Assembly: GCA_001051155.2 (NCBI GenBank)
Contig: JYIP02000004.1
Location: 1,854,383 to 1,918,382, forward strand
Direction: 5' to 3'
Length of the DNA: 64,000 nucleotides
From: Chrysoporthe austroafricana
Taxonomy: Eukaryota; Ascomycota; Sordariomycetes; Diaporthales; Cryphonectriaceae
The notes below the pieces were generated by a model. That model was given only the letters and a program-made list of their open reading frames with translations. It ran no database searches and had not been told where the DNA came from. Each line of letters opens with the position of its first letter. Position 1 is the stretch's first letter. Both the position numbers and the translations under genes were made by a program. Of the stretch, positions 1 through 11,656 are shown in pieces.

Positions 1-230
1 GGGCCACGGTAATCTGCGGTATGCCCCTCATGATCGGGCAAACATGCAGCTGCCATGCTACGCTGGCAAGCGACGCCGGAATGCAGGGCCAGGGGTGCAT
101 GGCGGGCGATGGGTTTCCTGGTATCTGGGTCCCCTAGTTCTGGCACGTCTGGCGTTCTGGGTGCCTCTCTCCCGGGATCGATCGGCAATGTCTCTGGTCT
201 GGCGCGCCCATCCACACCCACACACAGAGA

Positions 231-300
231 CACACAGGCACACAGGCACACAGGCACACAGGCACACAGGCACACAGGCACACAGGCACACACACACACA
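231..300. repeat. (CACAGG)n / CA microsatellite
   Basis: Six-base CACAGG-type units repeat about ten times and end in a pure CA run. The frames crossing it are artefacts of the repeat. Confidence 0.9.
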
Positions 301-537
301 CCCCTCCCTCCTCGACCCGACGACTGGGCGCCGACGGGTGTATTGCTAATCAGCCGGTGATAGAGAGAGAGGCCCATGCGGCAGTCGGCCTATCTGGCTG
401 GCTCGTGAGGCCGCCCGGCAGCCTGTCTCTCCCCCTCCCTCCCTCCCTTCCGCCCGCAGGTCGAGCGAGCGTCGAGAGACGGCAGACGCAGGTTCCTGGG
501 CCCGCAGCCAGCACCGTAGCACGGGCGGTGGGACGAG

Positions 538-564
538 GTGTGTGTGTGTGTGTGTGTGTGTGTG
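538..564. repeat. (GT)n microsatellite
   Basis: An uninterrupted run of alternating G and T in noncoding DNA. Confidence 0.9.
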
Positions 565-1030
565 CCGCCGCCCCCCGTCGCTGGTCCTTCTTCCTCGGCC
601 GGCCTCTGCAGCCTGTCTTGGTGCCGTCCGTCCCAGGACACGTTGGGATGAAAAGCATGAAGGGGGGGGGGGCGGGCCCAGACAGGCAGGCGATGCATGC
701 AGCGAGCACAGGCGTGAGTGAGGAGGAGGTTTCTGGAAGCAAAGCCAGCCCCGGGCGCGATCCGGGCGCGATCCGGGCGGCCAGGAAGCGAGAGAGGGAG
801 AGGGAGTGACGCGCGCTCTCGCATGATAGATGGGACGGACGGCAGCCCAAAGTGCCACCGCAGTAAGCAAGGTTTCTTCTTCTTCTGGCCCGTCTGCGTG
901 CCCGCGCAACCGGGACCAGCCCGTGGGGCCTGGGTGTGTGCCTGGGCACGCAGACGGGGGGCACGGACGAGGGCTAGTCCTCCAGCAAGGGCAGGGCGAC
1001 CTCTCCTCTCGACGGCGCAGCAGCAGAGGG

Positions 1031-1115
1031 GCAGGCCAGGCAAGGCAAGGCAGGGCAGGGCAAGGCAAGGCAGGGCAGGGCAAGGCAAGGCAGGGCAAGG
1101 CAAGGCAGGGCAGGC
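1031..1115. repeat. purine-rich GGCAAGGCAGG minisatellite
   Basis: Units of five and six bases (GGCAA, GGCAG, GGGCA) alternate over about 85 bp, with strong G skew on the plus strand. Confidence 0.8.
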
Positions 1116-1346
1116 TGGCACTGGCACGCTGGGCAGGACAGGACAGGACCAATCTGGATCTGGATCTGGAATGACGGAGTGGGTTCAACGGGGCGGGAAG
1201 TGGAGCCGCCAGCGGGAGCTTGGGCCAGCTGCTTAAATGCACCTCGGCGCTCCTCCTCCTGCTGCTGGCCCCTCCTCGTCCTCGGCCTCTCTTCCTCCTC
1301 CTCCCGGCAGCCGACGAGGAGACACTGCGCCGCTGTTGTTGCTACT

Positions 1347-1353
1347 ACTGCTG

Positions 1354-1400
<47 letters not shown>
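1347..1400. repeat. (CTG)n trinucleotide repeat
   Basis: About 17 CTG units, slightly interrupted at the left edge, directly precede the long C tract. No gene context supports a coding role. Confidence 0.9.
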
Positions 1401-1402
<2 letters not shown>

Positions 1403-1422
1403 CCTCCTCCTCGCCCTGCCCG

Positions 1423-1424
<2 letters not shown>

Positions 1425-1457
<33 letters not shown>

Positions 1458-1605
1458 CCCCCCTCCCCCCCCCCCCCCCCCCCCCCCCCCCCNCGGGGGG
1501 CCCTTGGCCCGCGTTTTTGCGCTTATATCTGCTCCTGCTGTCCCTGCCGCCCCCCCCCCCGCCGCTGCCCCTGCCCCCCCCCCCCCCCCCCCCCCGCCCC
1601 CCCCC

Positions 1606-1648
<43 letters not shown>
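1425..1648. repeat. poly(C) tract with gap character, then (TC)n
   Basis: Near-continuous C runs extend from about 1425 to 1615 with a single N at 1493 followed by a short G run. A pure TC run follows from 1616 to 1648. Such tracts are error-prone in sequencing, and the N most likely marks a collapsed assembly gap, so the true length is unknown. Confidence 0.85.
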
Positions 1649-1651
<3 letters not shown>

Positions 1652-2148
1652 GCCGCGCCGCCAAGAAGGAGGGCTCTCGTCACCCGCCGCACGCCCACGC
1701 GAGGCTGAGGCACCATCACAGCCTGGCAGCCGCCCGGCGCAGCACACGCCCCGTTCACGACGACACGCAGATCCGCTCTGGCACCGCCTGGGCGCACGTC
1801 AGCCAACGGTCGCGGTTGGTTTTTTTTTTTTTTTTCGTCGCGCCGCGGACGCGTCGGGCGCATGATGTTTCAAGATTTAGGCTTCCTGTCGCCCGCGGTC
1901 CCGTCCCTCCCCCCCTCCCTCGTCCTCCTCCTGTTGCTGCTTCTGGGTCGCACCTCTTGTAGGCGGCGACCGGTCAGGATCTCTGCGTGGCCGCGTACGT
2001 ACCTGTCCGAGCCCTGGGAGGCCCAACCTTGAGGACGAGGGCCGTCGACCAATCGACCCTCCCTCTCTCGTCCCCCCGATCCTGCCGTCGCCCGCCTCGC
2101 CTCGACTCATGTGTATGTGCCGTGCGCGAGCGAGGGCCTGTGGCACCG

Positions 2149-2190
2149 GGCACCAGCACCAGCACCAGCACCAGCACCAGCACCGGCACC
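2149..2190. repeat. (CACCAG)n microsatellite
   Basis: About seven tandem CAGCAC-type units in noncoding DNA. Confidence 0.85.
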
Positions 2191-2446
2191 GCTAGCGCCG
2201 TTGCGAAGGGGGGCCGCTGTACTTAGTAGACATGGTCGTGACACATGACGCCGGCTGACCTGGCACCACAGGGCGCGGTCTGGATCCTCTCACCGCGTCT
2301 CGGCCGTCGGATCTGGTCCTACGCGGCAGACCCAGTGCCCCAGGGGCTGGCCCATACATACATAGAAGCAGCAGCAGCAGCTAGCTAGCTAGCTACAGGC
2401 ACAGGGTTTTCTCACCGCTCGTGCACCCTCCCCCCCTGTGGTGGTG

Positions 2447-2468
2447 GTAGGTAGGTAGGTAGGTAGGT
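2447..2468. repeat. (GTAG)n microsatellite
   Basis: About five tandem GTAG units in noncoding DNA. Confidence 0.85.
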
Positions 2469-2801
2469 GCGTGCCCTATATGATTCGCATTTGTCACCCG
2501 GGAATAGACGCACACGTCGACGTGGTCGGCCTGAATGATATGCCGTCGATCTGCCTTGGTAGCATAGACCGGATGGTCTGCGGACCGATCTTGGTGCCCA
2601 AAGCTGAAGGCCCCCTGTCTGTCTAGCCCCGCCGAACGTAGAAAAAACTCTAGCCTCAGCTTGCTCGTCGTTCGTCGTGCGCAATACACAACAACAAAAC
2701 TCTCTGTGACAGGTCCGCCCAGGTGACATGAACCTTGCGCGCCCTGCCGCGTCGCCCGTCCGTCCCTGGCTTAGGAACCAGGTCTCCGGGTTTGTTTTTT
2801 C

Positions 2802-2858
2802 CCTGGCCTGGCCTGGCCTGGCCTGGCCCCCGTCGTCGCACCTCTCTCTCTCTCTATG

Positions 2859-2888
<30 letters not shown>
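2802..2888. repeat. GGCCT, TC and TGCG microsatellites
   Basis: Three short arrays lie close together: GGCCT units at 2802-2828, a TC run near 2841-2854 and TGCG units at 2858-2888. Confidence 0.8.
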
Positions 2889-2889
<1 letters not shown>

Positions 2890-3630
2890 TGGATCTGCCG
2901 GGACAAAAAAATCCCACCACCGCGCCAATGCTGTGCGGCCGTGTGGCACCGTCCGCTCCAGTCGTCGGGGCGCCCGGGGAGGCCGAGGGCAGAGCGAAGT
3001 CGAGGTCGCACGGCCTGATGAGGAGGCCGCCAGCCCCCGGGGGCGCTCTCCCGTGGGCGCATGCCTCGCTCGCTCGCTACGGGGCCAGGCGGCCTGCGGG
3101 CCCGGCAGTCCTCTCTCTCTCTCTCTCGCGCTGGAGGGCCTCGCCCTCCGGAGCCTCTGCGAGCCGAGACGTGTGAAACTCTGATGGTCGGGTCCGTTCT
3201 TGTCGTCGAAATCTCCCTCTCTCTCTCCCCGCCTGGCCGGGCCGCCGAAGATGAAAGGGTCGGGCTCAATGGCGCTAGGATCAAGGAGGAGGCAGATGTG
3301 AGGATTGAGCATTGCTCTGCAAATCGTGCCGACTTGGCTGACGCCTGAGTTAATTTTCCCGGGCCTGGAACGGCTCTGGCCACCTCCAAGTACCATGAGC
3401 GATCCTTCTTGATGCTCTGGTCGCAGTATCAGATCACTTATTAACCGTACAGTCTAGACTACTGCTTAGTGTTAAGAGGAAGGCGTAGATTCACTGATGT
3501 GTAGACCATGTCCTGGGAAACCCGAGGCCAGCGCATAGTGTCGTCTTCCTTGTATGTCAAACTTTGCTATGCGCAGACGGCTCGTAGCCAGTAAATAGGA
3601 CCCTCGTGACAAATTCAAGGCTGCTCGGGG

Positions 3631-3930
3631 TCAAAGTGAATCGAATCTTGGAAGCGTAATGCCCAGAAACGAGCAGACCACGCATACTCCGGGCATGCGC
3701 GGTGAAGAGCTGACCTGGTCCGTCTTTCCGACAGAGGGAGGCTCTGTGAGCCCTTCGGTCTCGGCTGGTGAGACGACCTTCAGCATGGGAAATGCCTCCA
3801 CCAAGAACCCATTGCTGTCGGAAGAGCCCAACGCTACCAAGGGTTTCACACTGTCGAGGGAGATAGCGTCCAAGACCCTCGAGACATCGGGCCGTAATGC
3901 CAATGGATCACGCCGAGGGTTATCAAGACA
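3631..3930 (-). pseudogene. possible gene fragment, unidentified
   Basis: The minus strand from about 3930 to 3631 stays open for about 100 codons with a non-repetitive, protein-like composition (for example VSRVLDAISLDSVKPLVALG). No ATG start, upstream exon or recognisable domain is seen. A TAG that could serve as a splice acceptor lies at its left edge in the minus reading. It may be a terminal exon of a degraded gene or chance; I cannot name a family. Confidence 0.2.
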
Positions 3931-4949
3931 CTGCTATCAATCTTGTAATTACCGTGAGTAAACAGTCCCAATACGCCACCGCTTGGCTGTCGTGTCGGCT
4001 TGGGCTAGAAAGCCGGATGTCCTTCTATGTATCCTGATAACCGCAGAGGATGATACTGGGAGTGTTTCCAACATCCAGGCCCAAGGCTACGAAACATCCG
4101 ACCACGCCGTGGCCCTTCTTTAGTTTCTAACGCTCTTTCTGACATTACGCGCCAGTAGTGCGGTTCTCATTCTCGTTGCTCGAAGAGGATCGCTATCATA
4201 CCTTTGCGCCTCCTGCTTCTGTACGATATCGCCAGCGTTTATACTAGAGTAATAGTAACAGCTCTGCTCCAATTATACATATCCTGATTATTGGACGGGT
4301 AGCGACCACCATCTCTACTGCAAGACAATACAAATGGTGTGCTGCGGTAATTGTAGTGTCTAAGCAGTTCTGTCCGCTCAGTAGATAACCAGCGAATACT
4401 CGCGCGCCGGCTCTCTCGTCTGCATCATAACCTTCTGAAGACCAGTCGCAGCAGTCGAAATCAACGGCCATGCTGGTCTCAGACACTCGCTTGGTCTCAT
4501 CATGGATCTGGTTGTAGGCCCTCTCGCGCAGAACCAGCGCGCAGCGCGACGACGGGCACCTAACCTCGAACCTACCCATCGACGCAGCCGTATTCCTGCC
4601 ACAGCCTTGCTACTACCGAGATATACAGTCCCAGATGCCCCGCATCCATTACAGATCTTGATGAGCTTTGGTTGATGACTATGGCGTGTATGGCCGACGA
4701 AGTTCGCGGCGAGGCGGACGGCAGAGCCCTATCCAGGCTGGCTTAGTCATCAACCGTTCGTATCGATAACAAAAAGTTCTCAGATTTCGTCGCAACTCTT
4801 CCATCAACAACCACAGCATACTAAGGCCAATACCACACAACATCTCCTGCAATCGTGTAGCGCTCTCCGCCAGCATCAGGCAGGACGCCGCGACCACCGG
4901 CCAGGACACACCGCCGAAAGCACAGGACACACCCCCCACCCATAGCACC

Positions 4950-6065
4950 ATGGCCAAGGCCTCCAGATCCGCAACCTCAACGCCCAGGTCGAAACCCGCG
5001 ACGGCCTCGACGCCCAAGTCGAAGTCCAGGGTCGCGACGCCTAAGTCCGCGCCGGCCGCCGTGGCGCGCGCGAGCGGCTCAGGGGGCCCGGACGAGGGTG
5101 ACGCCCCAGCTCTAGACGCAGAGCCCATCGAGGCGGCAGCAGCAGCAGCAGCAACACCAGCACGCACCCCGAAGCGCAAGGCCCCCCAGGACGGGTCGGC
5201 GCCAGCCCCAGTGAGCAGCAAGAAGCCCAGGGCCGCCGACGTCCAGGTCGAGATCCCTGCCCCCGCGCCCGCGGCGGGCAGGCACATCCGTTTCGACGAC
5301 GACGACGGCGACGACGGGGGCGCGGGCGAGTTCCACACACCGCTGGAGGGCCCGGCGCGAGACCCCCTCGACGCGCAGCTAGCCGGTGACGGGGTCGACC
5401 ACGACGAGCAGGAGGAGGAGGAGGAGGAGGAGGAGGAGGAGGACAGCGACGACGAGGCCCCCGAGGCCGTCTCGACCTCCACGTCCGCGGCCCAGGCTGC
5501 CAGGACCGCGGAGGCGGCCGCGCGCGCGGCGGGGCGGCAGCAGGAGGAGCTGCGGCGCAGGAGGCAGGAGCGCGACGCGAGGTTCAAGAAGCAGGCCGAG
5601 GCGCGCAGGAGGACGAAGCAGGCGGGCGTGGCCGAGCAGGGAGGTGACGACAACGACGACGACGACGAGGAGGCGCCGGCCGCCCGGCCGCCCGGCGTGC
5701 GCACCACGGCGCCCTCCTCCCGCCGGCGCCTCGACAGGCGCGCCCTACCGTCGGTGCTCCCGGAGGAGTTCCTGGCGTCGGACTCGGAGCCCGAGGCCGA
5801 GGCTAGTGGCGGCGAAGACGCGGCCCCGCGGCCGCGGAAGGTCCGGTTCGGCACCGCGGCGCGCCAGGCCGCGCGGCGCGAGGACCGCGCGCCGGCGGAC
5901 CGCCGCGTGGGCGACACGGTGTACCGCGTGGCGGCGAAGCAGGGCGACGGGAAGCTGGCGCCGCGGGGCGGGAAGCACAGCCGGAACGCGCGGGAGATGC
6001 TGCTGGGCCGCGGGAGGGCGGGGCGCGCGGGCGGGAAGGGGAAGGGGTTGCTGGTGAGGCGGTGA
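4950..6065 (+). CDS. UTP16: U3 snoRNA-associated protein, UTP16/Bud21 type
   Basis: Predicted nucleolar protein of 371 residues in one exon, belonging to the fungal U3 snoRNA-associated family. That family is part of the small-subunit processome, which processes 18S pre-rRNA and assembles the 40S subunit. The N-terminal half is low complexity, with repeated Thr-Pro-Lys/Arg stretches and Lys/Arg patches compatible with nuclear import. A run of about 11 Glu lies near residue 155. A Lys/Arg/Glu-rich helix occupies roughly 185-225. The family signature is C-terminal (about 265-371): LPSVLPEEFLASDSE, then GDTVYRVA, then a basic tail. The start is the only good ATG ahead of the conserved part and sits in the context CACCATGG. 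Third positions are almost all G or C. The assignment rests on the C-terminal motif as I know it; the rest is poorly conserved in the family. Confidence 0.75.
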   Translation: MAKASRSATSTPRSKPATASTPKSKSRVATPKSAPAAVARASGSGGPDEGDAPALDAEPIEAAAAAAATPARTPKRKAPQDGSAPAPVSSKKPRAADVQVEIPAPAPAAGRHIRFDDDDGDDGGAGEFHTPLEGPARDPLDAQLAGDGVDHDEQEEEEEEEEEEDSDDEAPEAVSTSTSAAQAARTAEAAARAAGRQQEELRRRRQERDARFKKQAEARRRTKQAGVAEQGGDDNDDDDEEAPAARPPGVRTTAPSSRRRLDRRALPSVLPEEFLASDSEPEAEASGGEDAAPRPRKVRFGTAARQAARREDRAPADRRVGDTVYRVAAKQGDGKLAPRGGKHSRNAREMLLGRGRAGRAGGKGKGLLVRR

Positions 6066-7504
6066 TCTGTCTGGTCACTGGGTATGTGTGTGTGGGCGCC
6101 TGGCATGGCGTAATTGGGGTGATGGGAGGCGCCTGCTCGTGAGGGCGTCTTTCGCGCGCTCTCATCCCGCACGCGGCAGACTACGGGTCTCGGCCCCCGC
6201 CGTTGGTCATACCGGCGCCTACGAGCTAGTCAGGGATCTGGTCTACCATTTTCGTGACGGTACATGTCGCGATCGCGGCACCGAGCGGGAGGACGCCTCG
6301 GGTGCGGGCTGCGTCTCGGTCGGGCCGGCGGGGACAAGGTGCTTGGGGCGGACAAGCTGCGCGTCCTGGGACCGACCGAGTCAGCCCAGGAGCGAGGCTG
6401 ATGCTCTAGACTTTTCAGGTGGACGCATGCCAGTACTACGTGTCTCGACAGCCTGGTTCTAGAGGGCAGATAGCTGGGCGCGTTGGGCCCGGGCACTGAG
6501 TCTGGCCCCCCCGATGCTGCGGCGCCGCCAGACTGCCCTTCACGGCTTGCATCAGCAGTGGTAGCACCAGAATACACCTATGCGCAAGCCCGCAACAGAC
6601 CAGCTCGCCGTCTATCTGTCGTTGTGTGTCAAGGTTCCCTTGTGCGGCGTGAATCCAGGCCGCCCGGCTGGTCTCAGGATTTAAGTCGCGGGACAGAGAG
6701 AGAGTTTTGGGGGGTGGGGGTGCTGTCACAACGAAAAGGGTTCAGGGGATTCCTGGGCGGTGTCCCCAATCTTCTAAGCTTGTTAAGCGATTATCAATAC
6801 TATTTAGATGATATATCGTAATATATGGTCTTGGGTGGTGGGAAGATCATCAAAATTATGTCCAAGAATCCCGCCCCCATTCCCGACGTCCCGGCTGCCC
6901 GCCAGCCCGGCCCGCGCTCCGGGGTGGCCAAGAGTCCTCCCCAAAAACCTCCACCCCCGTCCCGTTCGTTGCCCTTCCCAAAACGCCGTGAAAAAAGTAT
7001 GTCTCGGATCTTTTCGTCGGCGGACCGGAACTCCGCAGCGACGACCAGCTGGCGATCGCTCGCTCCCGGGGCTGCCCACCGGATCTCCCAGCTCCGCCAC
7101 GGGGGAGGAAAAAAAAAGACAATCATAATAACAATAAAAACAGAAAAAAAATAAAGGCCGTGTCCCCCCCCCCGCCTTTCTCCCAAAATCTCAAGCCCTA
7201 TTCCCCCGCGGCAGTGAAGCCTCTAAAAAATCCAAGAACGCCACGGAACGTTCGAGCCCTCGGCCTCGGCCTCTCTTCGAAATAATGAGAAGGGCGGGCG
7301 GGCGAACTCCATAGCGAAGGGGGTATCAAAGATGACGCTTCTGTATCCGAGTGAAGTAGATGATATATGTGGTCATAAGTGGTAGCCTCGCGGCCCAAGT
7401 CCAGAGATAATAAAAAAAAAAAAAGAATAAGCCAGGAGAATCATTCGTCTCGGGGTTTTTGTGTGTTGTAGTGGTGTTATCGTGGCGTGCCTTCTTTCAG
7501 CACG
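6066..7504. other. gene-free interval between convergent genes
   Basis: It separates the ends of two convergent genes and so should hold both 3' UTRs. The part from about 6800 to 7450 contains AT-rich patches, A runs near 7106 and 7418 and a C run at 7166. No frame looks coding. Confidence 0.6.
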
Positions 7505-8828
7505 CTATATCAGCCAGAACATGGCCGTGACCGCGGACATGGCGGCCAGCAGCGGCGCGCGGCCCAGCGCCGGGAGGGCGCCGCTGGTGACGATGGCGTC
7601 GGCGAGGGTGGTGTTGGCGAACGAAGGCCCGCAGGTGACGTCGACGTCCTGGGCGGCGGCGGCGTACGTGTTGGCGATGGGCTGCTTCCGGTTGGCGGTG
7701 GCGACGTGGTAGATGCTCATGGTGTCCTGCAGGCAGGCGCCGCAGACGGGGCTGGTGCTGCCGGGCAGCGTCCAGTTGAGCGGCAGGTAGTAGAAGTAGG
7801 CCTCGGAGGGGTCCGAGGCGTTGGTGACGGCGTCGCCGAAGCAGTACGCCGAGGTCGCGCTGTCCTTGAGGCACGTCGCCTGGTACACGACCTGGTACGA
7901 GACCAGGCCCAGGTAGGCGTCGGACACGGTCTGCGTGCCGGCCGTGTAGTCGGCCCCGCAGTTCTCGGACTTGGTCAGGTTCGTGGCCACGTCCGCCAGG
8001 TACGTCGCGCAGGTGCTCATGTTCGCGGCGCAGGCGTGGTCCAGGACCGTCGAGATGGTGACGAGGGACTCCTCGGCGTCGAAGAACGAATTCGAGCCCT
8101 GGCAAGGTCAGTCCGTCAGCGGGGGGTTTCTTCCTCACAACATGCCATCAGTTCAGTCAGGGGGGGTTTGGGTTTGCCCTCACCTGGAGGAGCAGCGAGA
8201 TCGGGTAGCAGGCCTGGAACTCGTCGGCCGCGATCATCTCGTCGATGAACGTCGGACATGTCGACGAGACGTAGGTGTTGGACAGTCCGCCGTCGAAGAA
8301 GCTCGGCAGGGGGCTAGACGAGGCGGTCGCGGTGGAGGTGGAGGTGGAGGTGGACGTCGACGAGGCCGACGTCGTGGCGGCGCTCGACTTGGAGCTCGAC
8401 TTGGCGCTCGACGAGGCCGTCGCCGAGGTCGTCAGCGTCGTGGACGTCTCGGTCGATATCGTGATCTCGAAGGTCGAGCTGGCCCCGTCGTCGGACGTCG
8501 CCCGCCTCCGCAGCTCGTGCTCTGCCGGGTGCAGCACCGTCCACACGCCCTCGTCCTTGATCCGTATCCGCGTGTCTATCAGGAGCTCCTCCACCACCAC
8601 CGCCTCCTCCGCCGGCGCGGGCGCGGGATCCGGTGCTTGTGTCGGCCGCGGGGCCCCGTCGAGAGGGGCCAGCTGGAGGTCTGCGACAGCTGTGGGGTCC
8701 GGGAGCTCGTCGACCTGCGCTGCCCAGGCCACGGAGGCTAGCGACACGGCGAGGGCGAGCGTCCCCGGCCATGGCGCCCGTGGCCTGCGGCGTGCTGCTG
8801 TGAGGGGGAGGGGACTGGGGGAGGCCAT
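7505..8828 (-). CDS. DUF7729-type secreted protein, probably GPI-anchored
   Basis: Predicted cell-surface protein of 412 residues. Exons are 8828-8184 and 8098-7505; the 85-nt intron has GTGAGG and CAG borders and is phase 0. The start at 8828 (ATGGCC) was preferred to in-frame ATGs at 8834 and 8885 because it has a strong context and is followed by a signal peptide with hydrophobic core GTLALAVSLASVAWA. A Ser/Thr-rich linker (about residues 120-180) is probably O-glycosylated. The conserved region begins at CPTFIDEMIAADEFQACYP and runs through Cys-rich segments (CAANMSTCATY, CLKDSATSAYCF, CGACLQ). The last residues are small amino acids followed by a hydrophobic tail, as expected for a GPI signal. 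I recognise the Cys-rich region as the fungal DUF7729 family; its function is not known to me. Confidence 0.75.
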
Positions 8829-10235
8829 GGTCATACAGCGGCCGGACAGCTCATATGGAGCACACACAGCACGAGCTGGTGACACACGATCCTCAAGAAT
8901 GGTCCTCCTTCTTCAACAATTGGGGGGGGGGGTGTGCGTGGTGGCCCGGCACGCGTGCTGGTCGCGGGCTGAAGGTGGGCCGGGAGATCGTCCCGCTGGT
9001 GCTGATCCGCGCGGCGCGGTCGTTGGGTGATCGTCGGTGGTTCGGCGGATGCAGATCTTTCCCACACGGAACACGGAGGAGGCCACGGTCGCAGCGCGGG
9101 GGGCCTTTTCCTTTTATATCTCTCGGGGGGGGGGAGTAGATGGGACCGCTGGCAGCGCCGGCGGGCGTTGTTGAGTGACGTTGCGAGAGAGCCACGTCGA
9201 CCGCTCCTTTGGGGGGGGGGGTTGTCTTGCCGAGTTATCCAGGCGGGGCGGGGCGGAAGAGGTTAGATGGGACGATGGGGCGGTAGGGTAGCATCAAATA
9301 CCACGGCGGCGAGGACGCGGTCCCTTGGGTTGCTGAGGGATGGATGGGGTGTGGTATATCAGCGCACTGCTCGGTCGGGCTGGTGTTCCCCGGAGGGCGG
9401 TGGTCGAGAGAATGATGACAGCAGCTGCGAGGGCGAGGCGAGGTACCTTGGCAGGGCCCGGGGAAGGAGGTCGGGTCAGAAAATGACAGATGAGAGGCGG
9501 CGGCGGCGGGGGCGTAAGAAGCATCTATCATTAATCGAGGACCTAAGGGTTGCAGCGGCGGCTGGGAACGAATGGTCTGTCGAGGTTGCGCGCACTAGGC
9601 ACGCCGCGGGTGGTATTGTATCCGCACGCCTCACACCTCCTCTGTCGAGACCTCGAAGGGCCGGTTCCGTTCCTGACTAGAAAAGCCGCAGGGTGGAGAT
9701 CGAGCCTCTTCTCGCGCAGAGGAGATCCGTGCAGCAACCCCGTACCCCCCGTACCCGTACAGTATATGCAGGCTTCGGCAGGTCGGGATATCTCGAGCAA
9801 CTTTGTTCGAAACCCGAGGGGCGGAGTGCGTACGCAGACCTTGGTTGGATGATCCCGACGGGCACTTCAGGCCGGCCTGGTGCTCGTCCTCGACGTGACG
9901 AGGAGCGAGAGAGAGCAGAAGACCGTACCGACGTCGGACGAACACCGCGATGGTCGCTGGAAACAAGAACGAGGAAGAAAAAAAAAAAACAAAAAGTTGA
10001 GATGAAACGCACAGCAGAGCTACCAGCGCTGGGCAGGACGAAGGCCAGAGGAGGAGGTCCAGGCCCCAGGCCCAGGCCCAGGACCGGGACCCCAGATGCT
10101 GGGAGACGAAAGGGGCGGGAGTGGGCAGGGCAGACAGGCGTGACAGGCCAGGGCAGACAGGGTCCACCCGGGCACGAGGCACGGTAGCGCCAGGGGTTCG
10201 AGCAGGCCCTCTGGCCCCCGATGCGAGGCGTACCT

Positions 10236-10252
10236 CCGTGCTGGGTACCGTG
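10236..10252. repeat. 17-bp dispersed repeat, copy 1
   Basis: CCGTGCTGGGTACCGTG occurs here and again at 10755-10771. The word is centred on GGTACC. It lies just left of a TACTAAGTA motif at 10260. Confidence 0.6.
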
Positions 10253-10754
10253 TACCGTGTACTAAGTACAGTGAGTGCCACAGGAGAGACCAAGGAGAGA
10301 CCAAGGAGAGAGGAGGAGAGGGACCACCACCACCTCGCCGCCGTGGAGATTGGCGCTGGGGCAGCAGGGAACGTTGATCGGGCCACGCCCTCGCCATTCT
10401 GCATATTGCGCACAGTAGTAACTTATTTCTAATTCTGGCCCGGCCAGCAGGGCATGCGTGAGTAATGCCATCATCAGAGAAGGCCATCTCTGGCGGCCCA
10501 CGGCAGGGAGAGAGCCATGTATTCTGGTACATACATACCCAGCAGCAAGGGAGAGGACGTCGAGCCAGGAACGGGATACTAAGCATTACCATAGTGCATG
10601 CCATAGTAGGAAGCAGGCATGCAGCCGGGTGGGGCGGGGGGCCCTGCGCCAGAGTGGGCTAGTCCCCGTAGGGACCGCCCCCTCGTGTACTGACATAGCA
10701 CAGCAGTACCAGGGTACATATGCATGCCGTAGCACCGCAGCAGGCACGCCGCCG

Positions 10755-10771
10755 CCGTGCTGGGTACCGTG
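10755..10771. repeat. 17-bp dispersed repeat, copy 2
   Basis: Identical to the 17-mer at 10236-10252, in the same orientation, about 520 bp away. Confidence 0.6.
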
Positions 10772-11616
10772 GTACTCGCACGGGGACTCTTGCCTGCGAG
10801 CGCGCAGATGCTCGAATTCAATAATTCATCAAGCCATCACGACGCGGAGCCCGCCAGGAATGGCAAGCTCGGTTGTGAGACGCGCCAGCGCCCGCCGTCC
10901 GTCTGAAGTCATCCATCCCATCGTCAGGGCAGCCAGTCGGTCATGTCATTTCTTTATGATTTCTGACGGGTCATGTGCTGACGGAGAGACACTGTCTCGC
11001 CCCCTCGAGGCGGGAAAGGAAGGGAGGAGGGAGATCTAGACCGTTGGCGGGCTGGGCCTCAGCGGGAGAGGGAAAGAAAAAAAAAAAAAGAAAGAAAAGA
11101 AGATAAGGAAAATTGAAGAAGAAAGATAGATAGAAAGAAAAAAAAAAACATGGAGCACAGGCTGGAGAGAGCAAGGCCCTTGGGAGCAATAACGTCCTGG
11201 CGTCGATCAGGACTGGATGATCTCCTCCGCGTCCCACAGCCCACACATCCCACCCCTCACACATCCCACCACCACCCGCGAGCTCGGCGTCCCGGCTCCT
11301 CAACTCGACCTGCGCGGCTGTCGGGCAGGCCTGTCGATCCGCCGTTCTAGACCTGCACCGAACAATGTCTTGTCTCGCGGCGAGGGCACATCGTGGCCGC
11401 GGCCATCGATCGGGCTGAGAGGCGGTCAGCGGCCGGGTGGGGACGCCCTTCACACCACACCCACCACCACCACAGCCCGCCCAAACGCCCCGTCAGCTTT
11501 TCTTTTTAGCACACTTCCATCCACATATCCTGTTACTAAGTATGTACAGCTAGCTAGCTCCCATCCCAGCGTTAACAGCAGAAATCTATGCGGCCCTCCC
11601 GAAGGACCGGGTTTCC

Positions 11617-11656
11617 CCTCCTCCTCCTCCTCCTCCTCCTCCTCCTCCTCCTCCTC
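11617..11656. repeat. (CTC)n microsatellite
   Basis: About 13 tandem CTC units in noncoding DNA. Confidence 0.9.

Larger units (their letters stand above)
1..4949. other. gene-free, repeat-rich stretch
   Basis: I see no convincing gene here. Open frames between 1 and 3400 are produced by GC-rich low-complexity DNA: CA, GT, CTG, GCGT and GGCCT repeats and a long C tract with a gap character. From about 3400 to 4650 the base composition becomes ordinary and frames are short. One minus-strand frame at 3631-3930 reads like protein but has no clear start (see its own entry). Confidence 0.6.

Noticed and set aside
346..1962. Several long frames on both strands
   Set aside because: They run through microsatellites and C homopolymers and encode Pro, Leu, Gly or Gln runs; an N lies inside some of them.
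4679..6172. Minus-strand frame of about 497 codons over UTP16
   Set aside because: Low-complexity Ser/Ala/Arg text antisense to a gene with a recognisable C-terminal family signature.
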